The notes: a model not told the origin generated them from the sequence alone. DNA of 64,000 nt from an uncultured Gemmiger sp. (GCA_934502625.1 CAKSUQ010000010.1:14327-78326); one strand, 5' to 3'. Positions 43,101 through 51,926 are shown, counted from the first letter of the stretch. Numbers and translations: made by a program.

Positions 43101-44144
43101 TTAGTCGGCGATGGCCTCGTAGTCATCCGGCGGGGTGATGCCCAGCGCCTCGCAGTTGGCGGCATTGTACTTCTTCGTCACGTTGGGTGCGAACTCAACG
43201 GGCATTGTGGAAATGTCCGCGCCGTCAGCCAGAATCTTGGCGGCCATCTCGCCGGTGGCGTAGCCCAGATCGTAGTAGCTAATGGACAGGGTCGCAACGC
43301 CGCAGCCCTTGCAGATGCCCTCCTCGCCTGCGACGACGGGAGTCTGTGCGGGGATCACGACGTTGGCGATGGCCTCGGTGTTGGAAGCGGCGGTGTTGTC
43401 GGTGGGGATATAGATAACGTCAGAGTTGTCCGCAGCGGTCTGTGCAACAGAAGTAACGTCGTTGGTGTCGGTGAAGGCGTAGCGGGCGACGGTGTAGCCC
43501 TCCTCGGTCAAGTAGCCTTCGATGACGTCACACTGGTAGACGGAGTTCGGCTCCGCACTGCAGTAGAGCAGACCAACATTCTTGGCGTCAGGGAACATTT
43601 CCTGAATCATAGCCGCCTGCTGGTCAAGCGGGGCTAGGTCAGAGGTACCGGAGATGTTGTTGCCGACCGTGCCCGTCCAATCGCTGATGTCGAGCGCGGT
43701 CGCATAGTCGGTAACGGAGGTGCCCAGCACCGGGATGTCGGAGGTAGCTTGTGCGGCGGCCTGCAATGGCGCGGTGGCATTGGCCAGAATCAAATCGACG
43801 CCGGAAGAGACAAAGCCGTTCACGATGGTAGCGCAGTTGGCGGAATCGCCGGAGGCGTTCTGCTCGTCAAACTTGACGTTGTCCGCGCCAAGCTTCTCGG
43901 TCAGGGCATCCTTGAAGCCCTGCGTTGCGGCATCAAGCGCCTCATGCTGGACGAGCTGGCAGATGCCAATGTTATAAACCTTGCCGTCAGCGGCAGCGGT
44001 ATCGTCCGCAGTGGTCTCCTCCGCACTGGAAGCAGCGGTGGAATCCGCCGTGGACGCGGCGGTATCGGTGGATGCGGTGGAACCGCAGGCGGCCAGACCC
44101 ATGGTCATGGCAGCGGCCATCATAAGGGAAACTGCTTTTTTCAT
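43101..44144 (-). CDS. ABC importer substrate-binding lipoprotein (PF04392/TrpX-like)
   Basis: 347 residues from the ATG at 44144 (MKKAVSLMMA) with TTTGGAGGAA upstream; the longer open frame covers the leader. Lipobox LAAC puts the lipidated cysteine at residue 20, followed by a Ser/Thr/Ala-rich spacer. The mature domain (from about 60) has the PF04392 motifs YNIGICQLVQHEALD, DLILANATAPLQAA and VGLLYCSAEPNS. Members bind tryptophan, tyrosine or related ligands. It is the first gene of the importer operon. Confidence 0.9.
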   Translation of the reverse strand: MKKAVSLMMAAAMTMGLAACGSTASTDTAASTADSTAASSAEETTADDTAAADGKVYNIGICQLVQHEALDAATQGFKDALTEKLGADNVKFDEQNASGDSANCATIVNGFVSSGVDLILANATAPLQAAAQATSDIPVLGTSVTDYATALDISDWTGTVGNNISGTSDLAPLDQQAAMIQEMFPDAKNVGLLYCSAEPNSVYQCDVIEGYLTEEGYTVARYAFTDTNDVTSVAQTAADNSDVIYIPTDNTAASNTEAIANVVIPAQTPVVAGEEGICKGCGVATLSISYYDLGYATGEMAAKILADGADISTMPVEFAPNVTKKYNAANCEALGITPPDDYEAIAD

Positions 44145-44195
44145 GTCTATTCCTCCAAATAGTACCCACTGCGCAACCTTTTGCTTCAGGTGTAC

Positions 44196-44275
44196 ACTTG
44201 CTTCCTCAGGCAAGTCCCTCAAGCGCAGCCGGTTTAGTGCTTTAAAGTATAGCACACTTTAGGGGTTTAAAGCAA
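44196..44275 (-). promoter_or_regulatory. Promoter and leader of the ABC importer operon
   Basis: Minus strand TATACT (44246-44251) with TTGCTT (44270-44275) at 18 bp. The leader of about 95 nt includes a small hairpin ACTTGC/GCAAGT (44196-44201 and 44210-44215). No T-box core was found. Confidence 0.5.
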
Positions 44276-44339
44276 GCGCAAATGCGTATAATGCACCGTA
44301 AATTTTCAAGTATTTTTTGGTCGAATTGACGAACGCATC

Positions 44340-44412
44340 GTAGAGGCGGATTCCATATCCGCCCGCTGCAATTGCCGCAAACTGCGCGGGCGCATATAGA
44401 ATGCGCCCCTAC
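44340..44412. repeat. Intergenic palindromic repeat, copy 1
   Basis: 73 bp. The left arm GTAGAGGCGGATTCCATATCC and the right arm ending GAATGCGCCCCTAC are inverted relative to each other, and each arm is also self-complementary (GGCGGAT...ATCCGCC; GGGCGCAT...ATGCGCCC). A related 79-bp copy is at 59417-59495. It lies between the PTS terminator and the importer promoter. Confidence 0.85.
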
Positions 44413-44416
44413 GGGT

Positions 44417-44455
44417 GTAAACAAAAAGTCCCAGCCTATAACAGCTGGGACAAAT
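44417..44455 (-). terminator. Terminator of the lspA-rluD-HAD-EIIA unit
   Basis: Eight-bp stem GTCCCAGC/GCTGGGAC with an 8-base loop, then TTTTTGTTT on the minus strand, just after the EIIA stop. Confidence 0.88.
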
Positions 44456-44461
44456 CAGATT

Positions 44462-44935
44462 CTATTCCGCAAAGCACGCATTTTCCGCTTTGGCGATCAG
44501 CTCGACAAAGCGCTGCGGATTGCTGGCGCTGCGCAGAGCCTCCACAAGGTCGCGGCGGCTCAAAAGATTCACAAGCCGCGCCAAAATTTGCAGGTGTAGG
44601 CTCTCGCTGCCCGGCGGGACAGCGATCATAAACACGAGGTCGACCGGCTCGCCGTCGGGCGCGCCCCAGTCGACGCCGTGCCGCAGCAGCAGCGCCGAGA
44701 TGCCCGGCGCGGACACCCCCGCGTTGCAGGCGTGGGGCAGCGCAATGCCGCCGCCGATGGCCGTTGTACCGCCGAAGGTCTCGCGCTGGCTGACAGCGTT
44801 ATAGTAGGCGTTGCCGTTCGTGATGACGCCGATGCCCTCCTGCAATTCCACAAGGATGCCCAGCGCGTCGGCTGAATTGTCGATTTTGGCGTACAGCAGC
44901 ACGCCGTCCGGGTTCATCAGTTCGCTGACTTTCAT
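44462..44935 (-). CDS. PTS EIIA component, fructose/mannitol type
   Basis: 157 residues, a single type-2 EIIA domain. The phosphorylated histidine is His68 in GGGIALPHACN; SLHLQILARLVNLLS is the conserved C-terminal helix. No EIIB or EIIC gene is adjacent, so it may work with a distant transporter or as a regulatory phosphoacceptor. 15 bases separate it from the HAD gene upstream. Confidence 0.88.
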   Translation of the reverse strand: MKVSELMNPDGVLLYAKIDNSADALGILVELQEGIGVITNGNAYYNAVSQRETFGGTTAIGGGIALPHACNAGVSAPGISALLLRHGVDWGAPDGEPVDLVFMIAVPPGSESLHLQILARLVNLLSRRDLVEALRSASNPQRFVELIAKAENACFAE

Positions 44936-44950
44936 GGCAAAATCCTCTTT

Positions 44951-45778
44951 TCAGCCGCCCGCCTTGCCGATCAGGCTGTAGAGATATTCCCCCACCGCGC
45001 CCTCTGGGCAGGTGCAAGTCGTCACATGGTCGGCGGCAGCCTTGACCTCGGCCGGGGCGTTGGCGACGGCCACGGCGTACCCGGCTGCGCGCATCAGTTC
45101 GAGGTCGTTATAATAATCGCCGATCACGACCGTGTTTTTCATTGACTTGCTCATCAGCGCGCAGAGGTCGTGCAGGCCGCTGGCCTTGCTGACGCCGCTG
45201 GGCATGATCTCTAAGTAAATGCTGTTCGTCGCGAGGAAGTAGTTGTCACGGCCATAGTACCGCGTCTTGGCATACTGCCCCAGCTTGCGGATGCTCTCCG
45301 GGTCGGAGGCAAACACCACCTTGACCCAGCCATCGGGCACGCTCTCGACCGGGCAGGCGATGCTGCCGAGCCACTCGTCCACCTGATGCGCGTGGGTGAC
45401 CTCGTTCGCGTGGATGACGTACATCTCGCCGTTGCCCGCCATAACCTCAACGCCCATGCGCGGGAATTTGTTGAGGATGTCGACGATAGCGGTCGTGGCC
45501 TGCTCACGGTTCAACGTCGAGCGGTGCAGCACCGACTCGGTGGAAAAATCGTAGAGCAGCGCGCCGTTGCAGGAGATAGCCGGCAGCGAGAGCCGGATGT
45601 CCCCCAGCGCCGCGCGAATCGATTCCGGTGGGCGGCCGGTCGCCACCGTGAACAGGCCGCCCATGCTGGTATACAGCTGGATGACCGCACGGTTGCAGGC
45701 GGGTATCCCCTCCTTGGCCGTCAGCAGCGTGTTATCCATATCACAAATCACAAGGGTATCGCTGAGCGCTGATTTCAT
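44951..45778 (-). CDS. Cof-type HAD hydrolase
   Basis: 275 residues. The HAD motifs are VICDMDNTLLTAKEG (nucleophile region, residues 10-24), TVATGRPPESIR (motif II), and VVIGDYYNDLELMRAAG (motif IV). The C2 cap and length match Cof/YidA phosphatases, which act on sugar phosphates and cofactor intermediates. It overlaps the pseudouridine synthase gene upstream by 4 bases and lies just before the EIIA gene. Confidence 0.9.
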   Translation of the reverse strand: MKSALSDTLVICDMDNTLLTAKEGIPACNRAVIQLYTSMGGLFTVATGRPPESIRAALGDIRLSLPAISCNGALLYDFSTESVLHRSTLNREQATTAIVDILNKFPRMGVEVMAGNGEMYVIHANEVTHAHQVDEWLGSIACPVESVPDGWVKVVFASDPESIRKLGQYAKTRYYGRDNYFLATNSIYLEIMPSGVSKASGLHDLCALMSKSMKNTVVIGDYYNDLELMRAAGYAVAVANAPAEVKAAADHVTTCTCPEGAVGEYLYSLIGKAGG

Positions 45779-46707
45779 GCGCGATGTTCCTTTCTGATAC
45801 GGTTTAAAAAGTCTGTAAAATAGGGCGGCAGCGGCGAGTCAAACTGCATCCACTCCCCCGTTTTCGGGTGGACAAAGCCCAACTCCTTCGCGTGCAGGCA
45901 TTGGCCGTTCAATGATTTGATGCAGTTTTTGGGACCATAGACAGCGTCCCCTGCCAGTGGATGCCCGGTCGATGCCATATGCACGCGAATTTGATGGGTG
46001 CGGCCTGTCTTGAGCTTGCAGGCAATGTAGGTGAAATTGCCGCAGCGCTCCAAAACCTGCCAGCCGGTATAGGCGTACTTTGCCCCGGCGGCGTTTTCGG
46101 CCAGCACGGCCATCTTTTTGCGGTCACGCGGGTCGCGGCCGATCCACTTCTCGACGAAGCCCTCGTCCTCTTTCAGATTGCCGTAGGCTACAGCGTGGTA
46201 GACGCGGTGGATGCTGTGTACGCTCATCTGTGCGCTGAGCGCCTGATGCGCAGCGTCGTTTTTGGCGACGACCAGCAGACCGCTCGTGTCCTTGTCAATG
46301 CGGTGGACAATGCCGGGGCGGATCGCACCGCCAACGCCGGACAGCTGCCCCGCGCAGTGGTAGAGCAACGCGTTGACGAGCGTGCCATCCGGGTTGCCGG
46401 GCGCAGGATGGACGACCATCCCCTTCGGCTTGTTGACGACGAGCAGGTCGTCGTCCTCGTACACAATGTCCAGCGGGATATTCTGAGGCTGCGCTTCGAT
46501 GGGCTGCGGGTCGGGCAGCTCGACGGCGTAGGTTTCGCCGGGCGCGACCTTATCTTTTTTGTTGACCGGCGCACCGTTTTTCGTCACAAGCCCCTGCTCG
46601 ATCAGGTTTTGCAGCGCACTGCGGGACAGCGTCGGGCACTGCCCTGCCAGCCATGCGTCCAAGCGACCGCTGTCGCCGGGCGCTGCGGTGAACTCAAGCC
46701 GCTCCAT
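45775..46707 (-). CDS. RluA-family 23S rRNA pseudouridine synthase (RluD-like)
   Basis: 310 residues. An N-terminal S4 RNA-binding domain (about 14-60) is followed by the RluA catalytic domain with the active-site aspartate Asp138 in HRIDKDTSGL and the RTHQIRVHMAS motif later. RluD-type enzymes modify helix 69 of 23S rRNA; the exact site is inferred from domain layout. It overlaps lspA by 14 bases, as in many Firmicutes. Confidence 0.93.
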   Translation of the reverse strand: MERLEFTAAPGDSGRLDAWLAGQCPTLSRSALQNLIEQGLVTKNGAPVNKKDKVAPGETYAVELPDPQPIEAQPQNIPLDIVYEDDDLLVVNKPKGMVVHPAPGNPDGTLVNALLYHCAGQLSGVGGAIRPGIVHRIDKDTSGLLVVAKNDAAHQALSAQMSVHSIHRVYHAVAYGNLKEDEGFVEKWIGRDPRDRKKMAVLAENAAGAKYAYTGWQVLERCGNFTYIACKLKTGRTHQIRVHMASTGHPLAGDAVYGPKNCIKSLNGQCLHAKELGFVHPKTGEWMQFDSPLPPYFTDFLNRIRKEHRA

Positions 46708-47191
46708 CGCCGTCCGCCTTTTGCTCTGCGGGCTTTTCCTTCTTGAAGGAGTCCAGCAGCACGACCAGCATCAGCAGGCCAACGCCGACACAAACGCAGA
46801 TGTCCGCAAAGTTGAAGATAGCAAAGTGCATGAACAGCACGTTGATGTAGTCCACCACGACGCCGTTCAGCACGCGGTCGATGAGGTTGCCCACACCGCC
46901 GCCGAGCACCAGCGTCCACGAGACGCGCTCCCACGTGGTCATTTTGCGGGTGAACAGCATGACAAGCACAGCCAGCAGCATGACCGACGTCACACCGATG
47001 AGCAAGCCCTGCTTGCCCGCCAGCATCGAGAACGCCATACCGTCGTTCAGGCAGTAGCGCAGTTCGACAACGCCGGGCAGCACGTCCATCTGCCCCACGG
47101 GCAGCAGCGACGCGGTTGCCCAGTGCTTGATAAGCTGGTCGATCACGACGAGCGCGACCGCCCCCAGCACGGAAAATAGACCCAAAATCAT
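46694..47191 (-). CDS. lspA: Lipoprotein signal peptidase (signal peptidase II)
   Basis: 165 residues with four membrane helices. It cleaves the signal peptide of diacylglyceryl prolipoproteins. Conserved blocks are LNDGMAFS, GNLIDR (Asp105), VVVDYI (Asp114) and FNFADICV (Asp130); the last two match the catalytic aspartate pair. A charged C-terminal tail (KKEKPAEQKADGDG) extends beyond the usual end. The ileS terminator lies only about 15 bases upstream of its start. Confidence 0.96.
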   Translation of the reverse strand: MILGLFSVLGAVALVVIDQLIKHWATASLLPVGQMDVLPGVVELRYCLNDGMAFSMLAGKQGLLIGVTSVMLLAVLVMLFTRKMTTWERVSWTLVLGGGVGNLIDRVLNGVVVDYINVLFMHFAIFNFADICVCVGVGLLMLVVLLDSFKKEKPAEQKADGDGAA

Positions 47192-47203
47192 ACAACACCT
47201 TAT

Positions 47204-47244
47204 CCGAAAAAATCAGCGGTGCTTACCACTATAAGCACCGCTGA
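47204..47244 (-). terminator. Strong terminator between ileS and lspA
   Basis: Thirteen-bp perfect stem TCAGCGGTGCTTA/TAAGCACCGCTGA (47213-47225 and 47232-47244) with a 6-base loop, then TTTTTTCGG on the minus strand. Confidence 0.92.
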
Positions 47245-47253
47245 CGGTAGAAT

Positions 47254-50028
47254 TTACTGTTTCAGAACCTTGGCGCAGCGCGGGCAGAGGCCGTCTTCGC
47301 CGACGGAAGGCTCATACTTCCAGCAGCGCAGGCACTTGTTGCCAGCTGCGTGGGCAGCGGCAACGCCGAGCCCCTCGACAAGACCCTTGACGCCGCCCTC
47401 GCCCTCGACGAGGTCGACATGGGAGACGATGAACAGGTCAGCCAGCTCATCCATCGGGATCGCGTTCAGGAAGTCGTAGACCTCCTTGCTGCAATAGAGC
47501 GTCAGGCTTGCTTCCAGCGCAGAGCCAATGACCTTATCGGCGCGCGCCTGCTCCAGCACCTTCTTGACGTCGTCGCGGATTGCCATGATGCGATCCCACT
47601 TGGCGGTGAAGGCTTCGTCTGCCTCGGCCTTTGCTTCGGGCATCTGTTCAAAGACGACGTAGTCCTTCATGCCGGGCAGCTTCGGGATGTAGCTCCAGAT
47701 TTCCTGACTGGTGAAGCAGAGAATGGGCGCCAGCAGCTTCGTGAAATCGACCAGAATGCGGTACAGCGCAGTCTGGGCGCAGCGGCGGGCGTGCTCGTCA
47801 GCGCAGTACAGGCGATCCTTGATGACGTCCATGTAGAAGTTGGACATATCGATGACGCAGAAGTTGTACAGCGCATGGTACGCGCGGCTGAAGTCATAGT
47901 GGTCGTAGGCGTCGCGCAGGTTGGCGGTCAGCTTGTTGCAGGCCTGCAGTGCCCAGCGGTCGATCTCGAACAGCTGGTCGTCGGCGACCATGTCCTTCGC
48001 GGGATCAAAGTCGTTGATGTTGCCGAGCATGAAGCGGGCGGTGTTGCGCATCTTGCGGTATGCCTCGGACAGCTGGCGGAAGATTTCCTTGCCCGCGCGA
48101 ACGTCAACAGTGTAATCGCTGGACGCGACCCACAGGCGGATGATGTCAGCGCCGTAGTCGCGGATGATCTCGCTGGGCTCCATGCCGTTGCCGGCGGACT
48201 TGTGCATCTGCTTGCCCTGCGCATCGACGACCCAACCATGGCACAGAACCTCGCGGTACGGGGCAACGCCCTGCGTGGCAACGCTCGTCAGCAGGCTGGA
48301 TTGGAACCAACCGCGGAACTGGTCGGCGCCCTCCATGTACATATCGACCGGCCAGCGCAGTTCGGGACGCTCGCGGCAGACAGCACTCCAAGTGGAGCCG
48401 GAGTCGAACCAGACGTCCATGATGTCGGGATCCTTCTCCCAATCGGAGGCGCCGCACTCACAGACTTCGCCCTTCGGCATGATGTCGTTGGCGTCGTACT
48501 TATACCAAGCGTCGCTGCCCTCCTTGCGGAACAGGTCAGAGACGGCCTTGATGGAAGCGTCGGTGATGTGGTACTTGCCGCACTTCTTGCAGTAGAAGAC
48601 CGGGATAGGCACGCCCCAGACGCGCTGACGGCTGATGCACCAGTCGCTGCGGTCGCGCACCATGCCCGTCATGCGGTCATGACCCCACGCCGGCTGCCAG
48701 TGCACGCTGTCGATGGCCTTGTAGACGTCCTCTTTGAAAGCGTCAATGGAGCAGAACCACTGCTCGGTCGCGCGGAAGATGATAGGATGGTGGCAGCGCC
48801 AGCAATGCGGGTACTGGTGGGTGATGTGCTGTACGCCCATCAGGTGGCCGCTCTCCTTGATGTGCTCAAGGATGACCTTGTTGGCGTCCCAGACCTTCAG
48901 ACCGGCGAATTTCTCGCCTGCCTCGGCGGTCAGGCGGCCGGCGTCGTCCACAGGGACAACAACAGGCACCTGCGGGTAATGGTTGACGCAGACTTCAAAG
49001 TCCTCGACGCCGTGGCCGGGGGCGGTGTGGACGCAGCCCGTGCCGCCTTCCAGTGTGACGTGGTCGCCGAGGATGACAAGACCCTTGCGGTCAAGGAACG
49101 GATGCTGATACTGCATCAGCTCCAGCTCGCTGCCGAGGACAGTCTCCGGCAGGATCTCATACTCGTCGATATGGCAGCCCTTCATCGTGGACTCGACCAG
49201 CTCGCGCGCCATGATGTGATAGGCGTCGCCGATCTTGACGAAGGCATACTCAAGGTTGGGGTTCAGGCAGGTCGCGACGTTGGCGGGCAGCGTCCAAGTG
49301 GTCGTCGTCCAGATCACGATCCACGCCTTGTCCAGCGGGATATTGTGCTTTGCCAGCACGCCGTTGGGGTCATCGGTCAGCTTGAAGCGGACATAGATGG
49401 AATCGCACTCGTCCTCGGCGTACTCGATCTCGGCCTCGGCCAGCGCGGTACGATCTTCGGGGCACCAGTACACAGCCTTCATACCCTTGTAGATGTAGCC
49501 CTTCTTCGCCATCTCACCGAAAATTTCGACCTGACGCGCCTCAAACTCCGGGCGCAAGGTCAGATAGGGGTTCTCGAAGTCGCCCTGCACACCCAGACGC
49601 TTGAACTGCTCGTTCATGACGCCGATGTGCTCGGTGGCAAACTCTTTGCAGATCTGACGCAGCTCCAGCTTGGAGACGCCCGCCTTCTTGTCGCCGAGGG
49701 AGCTGAGCGCTTTCAGCTCGATAGGCAGGCCGTGGGTGTCGTAGCCGGGCACATAGGGTGCCTGAAAGCCGGACATGTTCTTATAGCGGATGATGATGTC
49801 CTTGATGATTTTGTTCAGGGCAGTACCCATATGGATATTGCCGTTGGCATACGGGGGGCCGTCGTGCAGGATGTACTGCGGCTTGCCCTCGTTGTTCTTG
49901 ATCATCTGCTCGTAGACGTGGTTTTTCTCCCAGTCCTCCAGCATTTTGGGTTCTTTCTTCGGCAGACCGGCCCGCATTTCAAACGGGGTCTGCATCTTAT
50001 GGATGGTGTCGTTGTAGTTCTGCGCCAA
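47254..50028 (-). CDS. ileS: Isoleucyl-tRNA synthetase
   Basis: 924 residues, bacterial type with a C-terminal zinc domain. The HIGH equivalent HMGT is at 66-69 in GPPYANGNIHMG; the KMSKS equivalent is KQMHKS near residue 600. The CP1 editing domain lies between. The C-terminal cysteines are in CLRCWKYEPSVG and CPRC. The start is TTG at 50028 with an AGGAGAG-type site upstream; the first ATG, at codon 12, has none. It follows divIVA by 53 bases. No T-box leader is present. Confidence 0.95.
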   Translation of the reverse strand: MAQNYNDTIHKMQTPFEMRAGLPKKEPKMLEDWEKNHVYEQMIKNNEGKPQYILHDGPPYANGNIHMGTALNKIIKDIIIRYKNMSGFQAPYVPGYDTHGLPIELKALSSLGDKKAGVSKLELRQICKEFATEHIGVMNEQFKRLGVQGDFENPYLTLRPEFEARQVEIFGEMAKKGYIYKGMKAVYWCPEDRTALAEAEIEYAEDECDSIYVRFKLTDDPNGVLAKHNIPLDKAWIVIWTTTTWTLPANVATCLNPNLEYAFVKIGDAYHIMARELVESTMKGCHIDEYEILPETVLGSELELMQYQHPFLDRKGLVILGDHVTLEGGTGCVHTAPGHGVEDFEVCVNHYPQVPVVVPVDDAGRLTAEAGEKFAGLKVWDANKVILEHIKESGHLMGVQHITHQYPHCWRCHHPIIFRATEQWFCSIDAFKEDVYKAIDSVHWQPAWGHDRMTGMVRDRSDWCISRQRVWGVPIPVFYCKKCGKYHITDASIKAVSDLFRKEGSDAWYKYDANDIMPKGEVCECGASDWEKDPDIMDVWFDSGSTWSAVCRERPELRWPVDMYMEGADQFRGWFQSSLLTSVATQGVAPYREVLCHGWVVDAQGKQMHKSAGNGMEPSEIIRDYGADIIRLWVASSDYTVDVRAGKEIFRQLSEAYRKMRNTARFMLGNINDFDPAKDMVADDQLFEIDRWALQACNKLTANLRDAYDHYDFSRAYHALYNFCVIDMSNFYMDVIKDRLYCADEHARRCAQTALYRILVDFTKLLAPILCFTSQEIWSYIPKLPGMKDYVVFEQMPEAKAEADEAFTAKWDRIMAIRDDVKKVLEQARADKVIGSALEASLTLYCSKEVYDFLNAIPMDELADLFIVSHVDLVEGEGGVKGLVEGLGVAAAHAAGNKCLRCWKYEPSVGEDGLCPRCAKVLKQ

Positions 50029-50081
50029 AGTTTCCTACTCTCCTCTATTTTGTAGATTCTATAGTTATAGCACGTTTAACG

Positions 50082-51032
50082 TCAGCTGTCAAAGTCGACG
50101 CCTTCAAAGTTATCGAACGCCGAGGAGTTCAGCTCCTCCTGCGGTTCGGCAGCTGCTTTTTTGCGGGTGGTGCGCTTCGTCGTGCCGCTGGATTTGCGGG
50201 TGCGTCGGGCGGGCTTGGCCTCCGGCTCATCATACAGGCCGGAGACGTCCTGAAAGCGCGTTTCATCAATGGCGGGCGCTTCCGGAATCGGCGCGGGGGT
50301 GATCTCTTCCGGCTCCTCCGGATGCGGCGCGATGGCAAATTCCACCGTATCTACCTTTTCCCCGGCGGCGGGCGCAGGCTCGGCGGCGGGCTGCGGGGCA
50401 GGTTCCTCATAATAGGCCGTCTCCTGCATCGGCGCGGGCGTCGGCTCCTGCATGGGCTGCGGCGCGGGCTGGGCATAGACCGGCTCAGCGGGCGCGGGCT
50501 CTGCTGCGGGGGCAGGCTGCTGCACGGGCGCAGCGGCAGGCTCGGCAGGCTGCGCCGGGCGGGCGGGCTCTTCCTCCGGCTGCGGGGTGTAGTCCGGCAG
50601 CTTGTTGATGAGGTTGATATGCTTACGGTACATCTCGATCAGCGAGCGCTTGAAGCTGTCGGCCTCGCTCTTCAGCGTGACGATCTCCTGCTTTGCCAGC
50701 TCGACATCGTCGCGGGAACGCTGCTCGCGATCCTCGGCCTTGATGTTGGCGGCGCGTATGATCTCGGCCGCCTTCTGCTTGGCCTCGCGGATGACGTTTT
50801 CGCCCAGACGCTGCGCGTTGATCATCGTCGTGCGCAGGGTGTCCTCCTCGGCGCGGTACTGGTCGATCCGCTGTGCCAGCACGACCAGCTTTTTCTGCAG
50901 GTCGTCGTTTTGGGCGGCCAGATCGTCCATGCTCTGAGCCACCTGCTTGAGATAATCGTCTACATCATCGCAGCGATAGCCGTGGAACGCCTTTTCAAAC
51001 GTCACGCGGCGGACATCCTCAGAAGAGATCAT
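50082..51032 (-). CDS. divIVA: DivIVA-domain cell-division protein
   Basis: 316 residues. The N-terminal membrane-binding DivIVA motif (VRRVTFEKAFHGYRCDDVDDYL, split here) is followed by a long coiled coil (about 30-145), then a Pro/Ala/Glu-rich disordered region (about 155-235) and a basic C-terminal patch (ARRTRKSSGTTKRTTRKK). DivIVA marks curved membrane at poles and septa. The Pro/Ala tail is longer than in Bacillus. It lies between ylmH and ileS, the conserved order. Hairpins precede its start. Confidence 0.93.
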   Translation of the reverse strand: MISSEDVRRVTFEKAFHGYRCDDVDDYLKQVAQSMDDLAAQNDDLQKKLVVLAQRIDQYRAEEDTLRTTMINAQRLGENVIREAKQKAAEIIRAANIKAEDREQRSRDDVELAKQEIVTLKSEADSFKRSLIEMYRKHINLINKLPDYTPQPEEEPARPAQPAEPAAAPVQQPAPAAEPAPAEPVYAQPAPQPMQEPTPAPMQETAYYEEPAPQPAAEPAPAAGEKVDTVEFAIAPHPEEPEEITPAPIPEAPAIDETRFQDVSGLYDEPEAKPARRTRKSSGTTKRTTRKKAAAEPQEELNSSAFDNFEGVDFDS

Positions 51033-51050
51033 GACTTTCCTCCTGTGTAC

Positions 51051-51100
51051 GGGGCGTCGCCGCCCCGGTATTCCCGATGCAGCCCGACCGTCAGCCGGGC
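51051..51100 (-). promoter_or_regulatory. Tandem hairpins before divIVA
   Basis: Minus strand GGGGCG-GCGA-CGCCCC (51051-51066) is a 6-bp stem with a GCGA tetraloop, placed just before the AGGAGG of divIVA. A second GCCCG/CGGGC hairpin (51082-51100) lies upstream. A role in translation control is possible but unproven. Confidence 0.5.
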
Positions 51101-51122
51101 GGAGTGTTTGCTGAAATCAGGC

Positions 51123-51926
51123 TCAATACTGATAAAAAGAGATGAACAGCCGGTCTTTTTTGCTTTTACCGCCGATGGCCGCAAGGCGGAAGCGCCCCAC
51201 GCCCCGCACCGTGAAAATATCCTCGGCGTAGGCGGTCTCGTGGGCGGCCTTCAGCGGCAGGTGGTTGATCTCGACCCGTCCGGCTGCAATATATTCTGCC
51301 GCGCGGGTGCGGGAGGTATGCAGCATGACGGCCAGCACGGCGTCCGCACGCAAGGACGGCACCGTAGCCTCCTGCAGGGTGCGCTCTCGCTTTGCCTGCA
51401 AGCGGGGCGGCAGAGCGTCGCAGCATTCGGTGTGTACGGTGCTGCGCCCCGCGCCGGTCAGCTCGGCGTTGATAAATTCCTGCTTATCCGCCGTGACAGC
51501 GGCGTAAAACACGCGCTCGTCCTCCGGGTCAGCCAGCAGGTCACCCAAGCAGCTGCGTTCAAGGCCGAGGCCGAGAATTGCGCCAAGATAATCCCGGTGG
51601 GTCGGCAGCTTATCGCCGTAGGCCGTAAACTGTAAGTAGGCCAGCGGCTCCTCCTGCCATGCGTCGGGCGGCTCGATGCAGAGCACCCGGCGTTCCGCGT
51701 CCTCGTACCCGCCCCAGAAGCGGACGCAGTCACAGTCCGCCTTGTTGCAGGCGGCCTTGGCAAGCATCTGCTCGCGGTCAGAGAGAAAACCCGTGTAGCG
51801 CGGGATGCCGCGGCTCATCGAAACGCGGCACATCTCCTCGACGCGGCGCATCAGGCGGCGCTCGTCGTCATTCTGCGGCGGCACGAAGCCGCGCACGGCG
51901 TTGGCAGTATCAGAAGAAGACGCCAT
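51123..51926 (-). CDS. ylmH: YlmH-type S4-domain RNA-binding protein
   Basis: 267 residues. The N-terminal two thirds is the YlmH-specific region (FLSDREQMLAKAACNK, THRDYLGAILGLGLER, DKQEFINAEL), and the C-terminal S4 domain (about 185-250) has RADAVLAVMLHTSR and AGRVEINHLPLK. In Bacillus the homologue (RqcP2) binds stalled 50S subunits in ribosome quality control. It sits between sepF and divIVA. The ylmG gene usually found before it is missing. Confidence 0.9.
   Translation of the reverse strand: MASSSDTANAVRGFVPPQNDDERRLMRRVEEMCRVSMSRGIPRYTGFLSDREQMLAKAACNKADCDCVRFWGGYEDAERRVLCIEPPDAWQEEPLAYLQFTAYGDKLPTHRDYLGAILGLGLERSCLGDLLADPEDERVFYAAVTADKQEFINAELTGAGRSTVHTECCDALPPRLQAKRERTLQEATVPSLRADAVLAVMLHTSRTRAAEYIAAGRVEINHLPLKAAHETAYAEDIFTVRGVGRFRLAAIGGKSKKDRLFISFYQY

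Noticed and set aside
44145..44251. tRNA-sensing or metabolite riboswitch upstream of the TrpX-like gene
   Set aside because: The leader is about 95 nt, with only a weak hairpin, no T-box core and no terminator before the gene.
47350..50055. 901-codon open frame on the plus strand
   Set aside because: It lies exactly opposite ileS, has no ribosome binding site, and its Val/Ala/Asp/Leu-rich composition is what a high-GC gene gives on the antisense strand. ileS has all family motifs.
50029..50081. Possible T-box upstream of ileS
   Set aside because: The gap to divIVA is only 53 bases and contains no GGGTGGNACC-type core.
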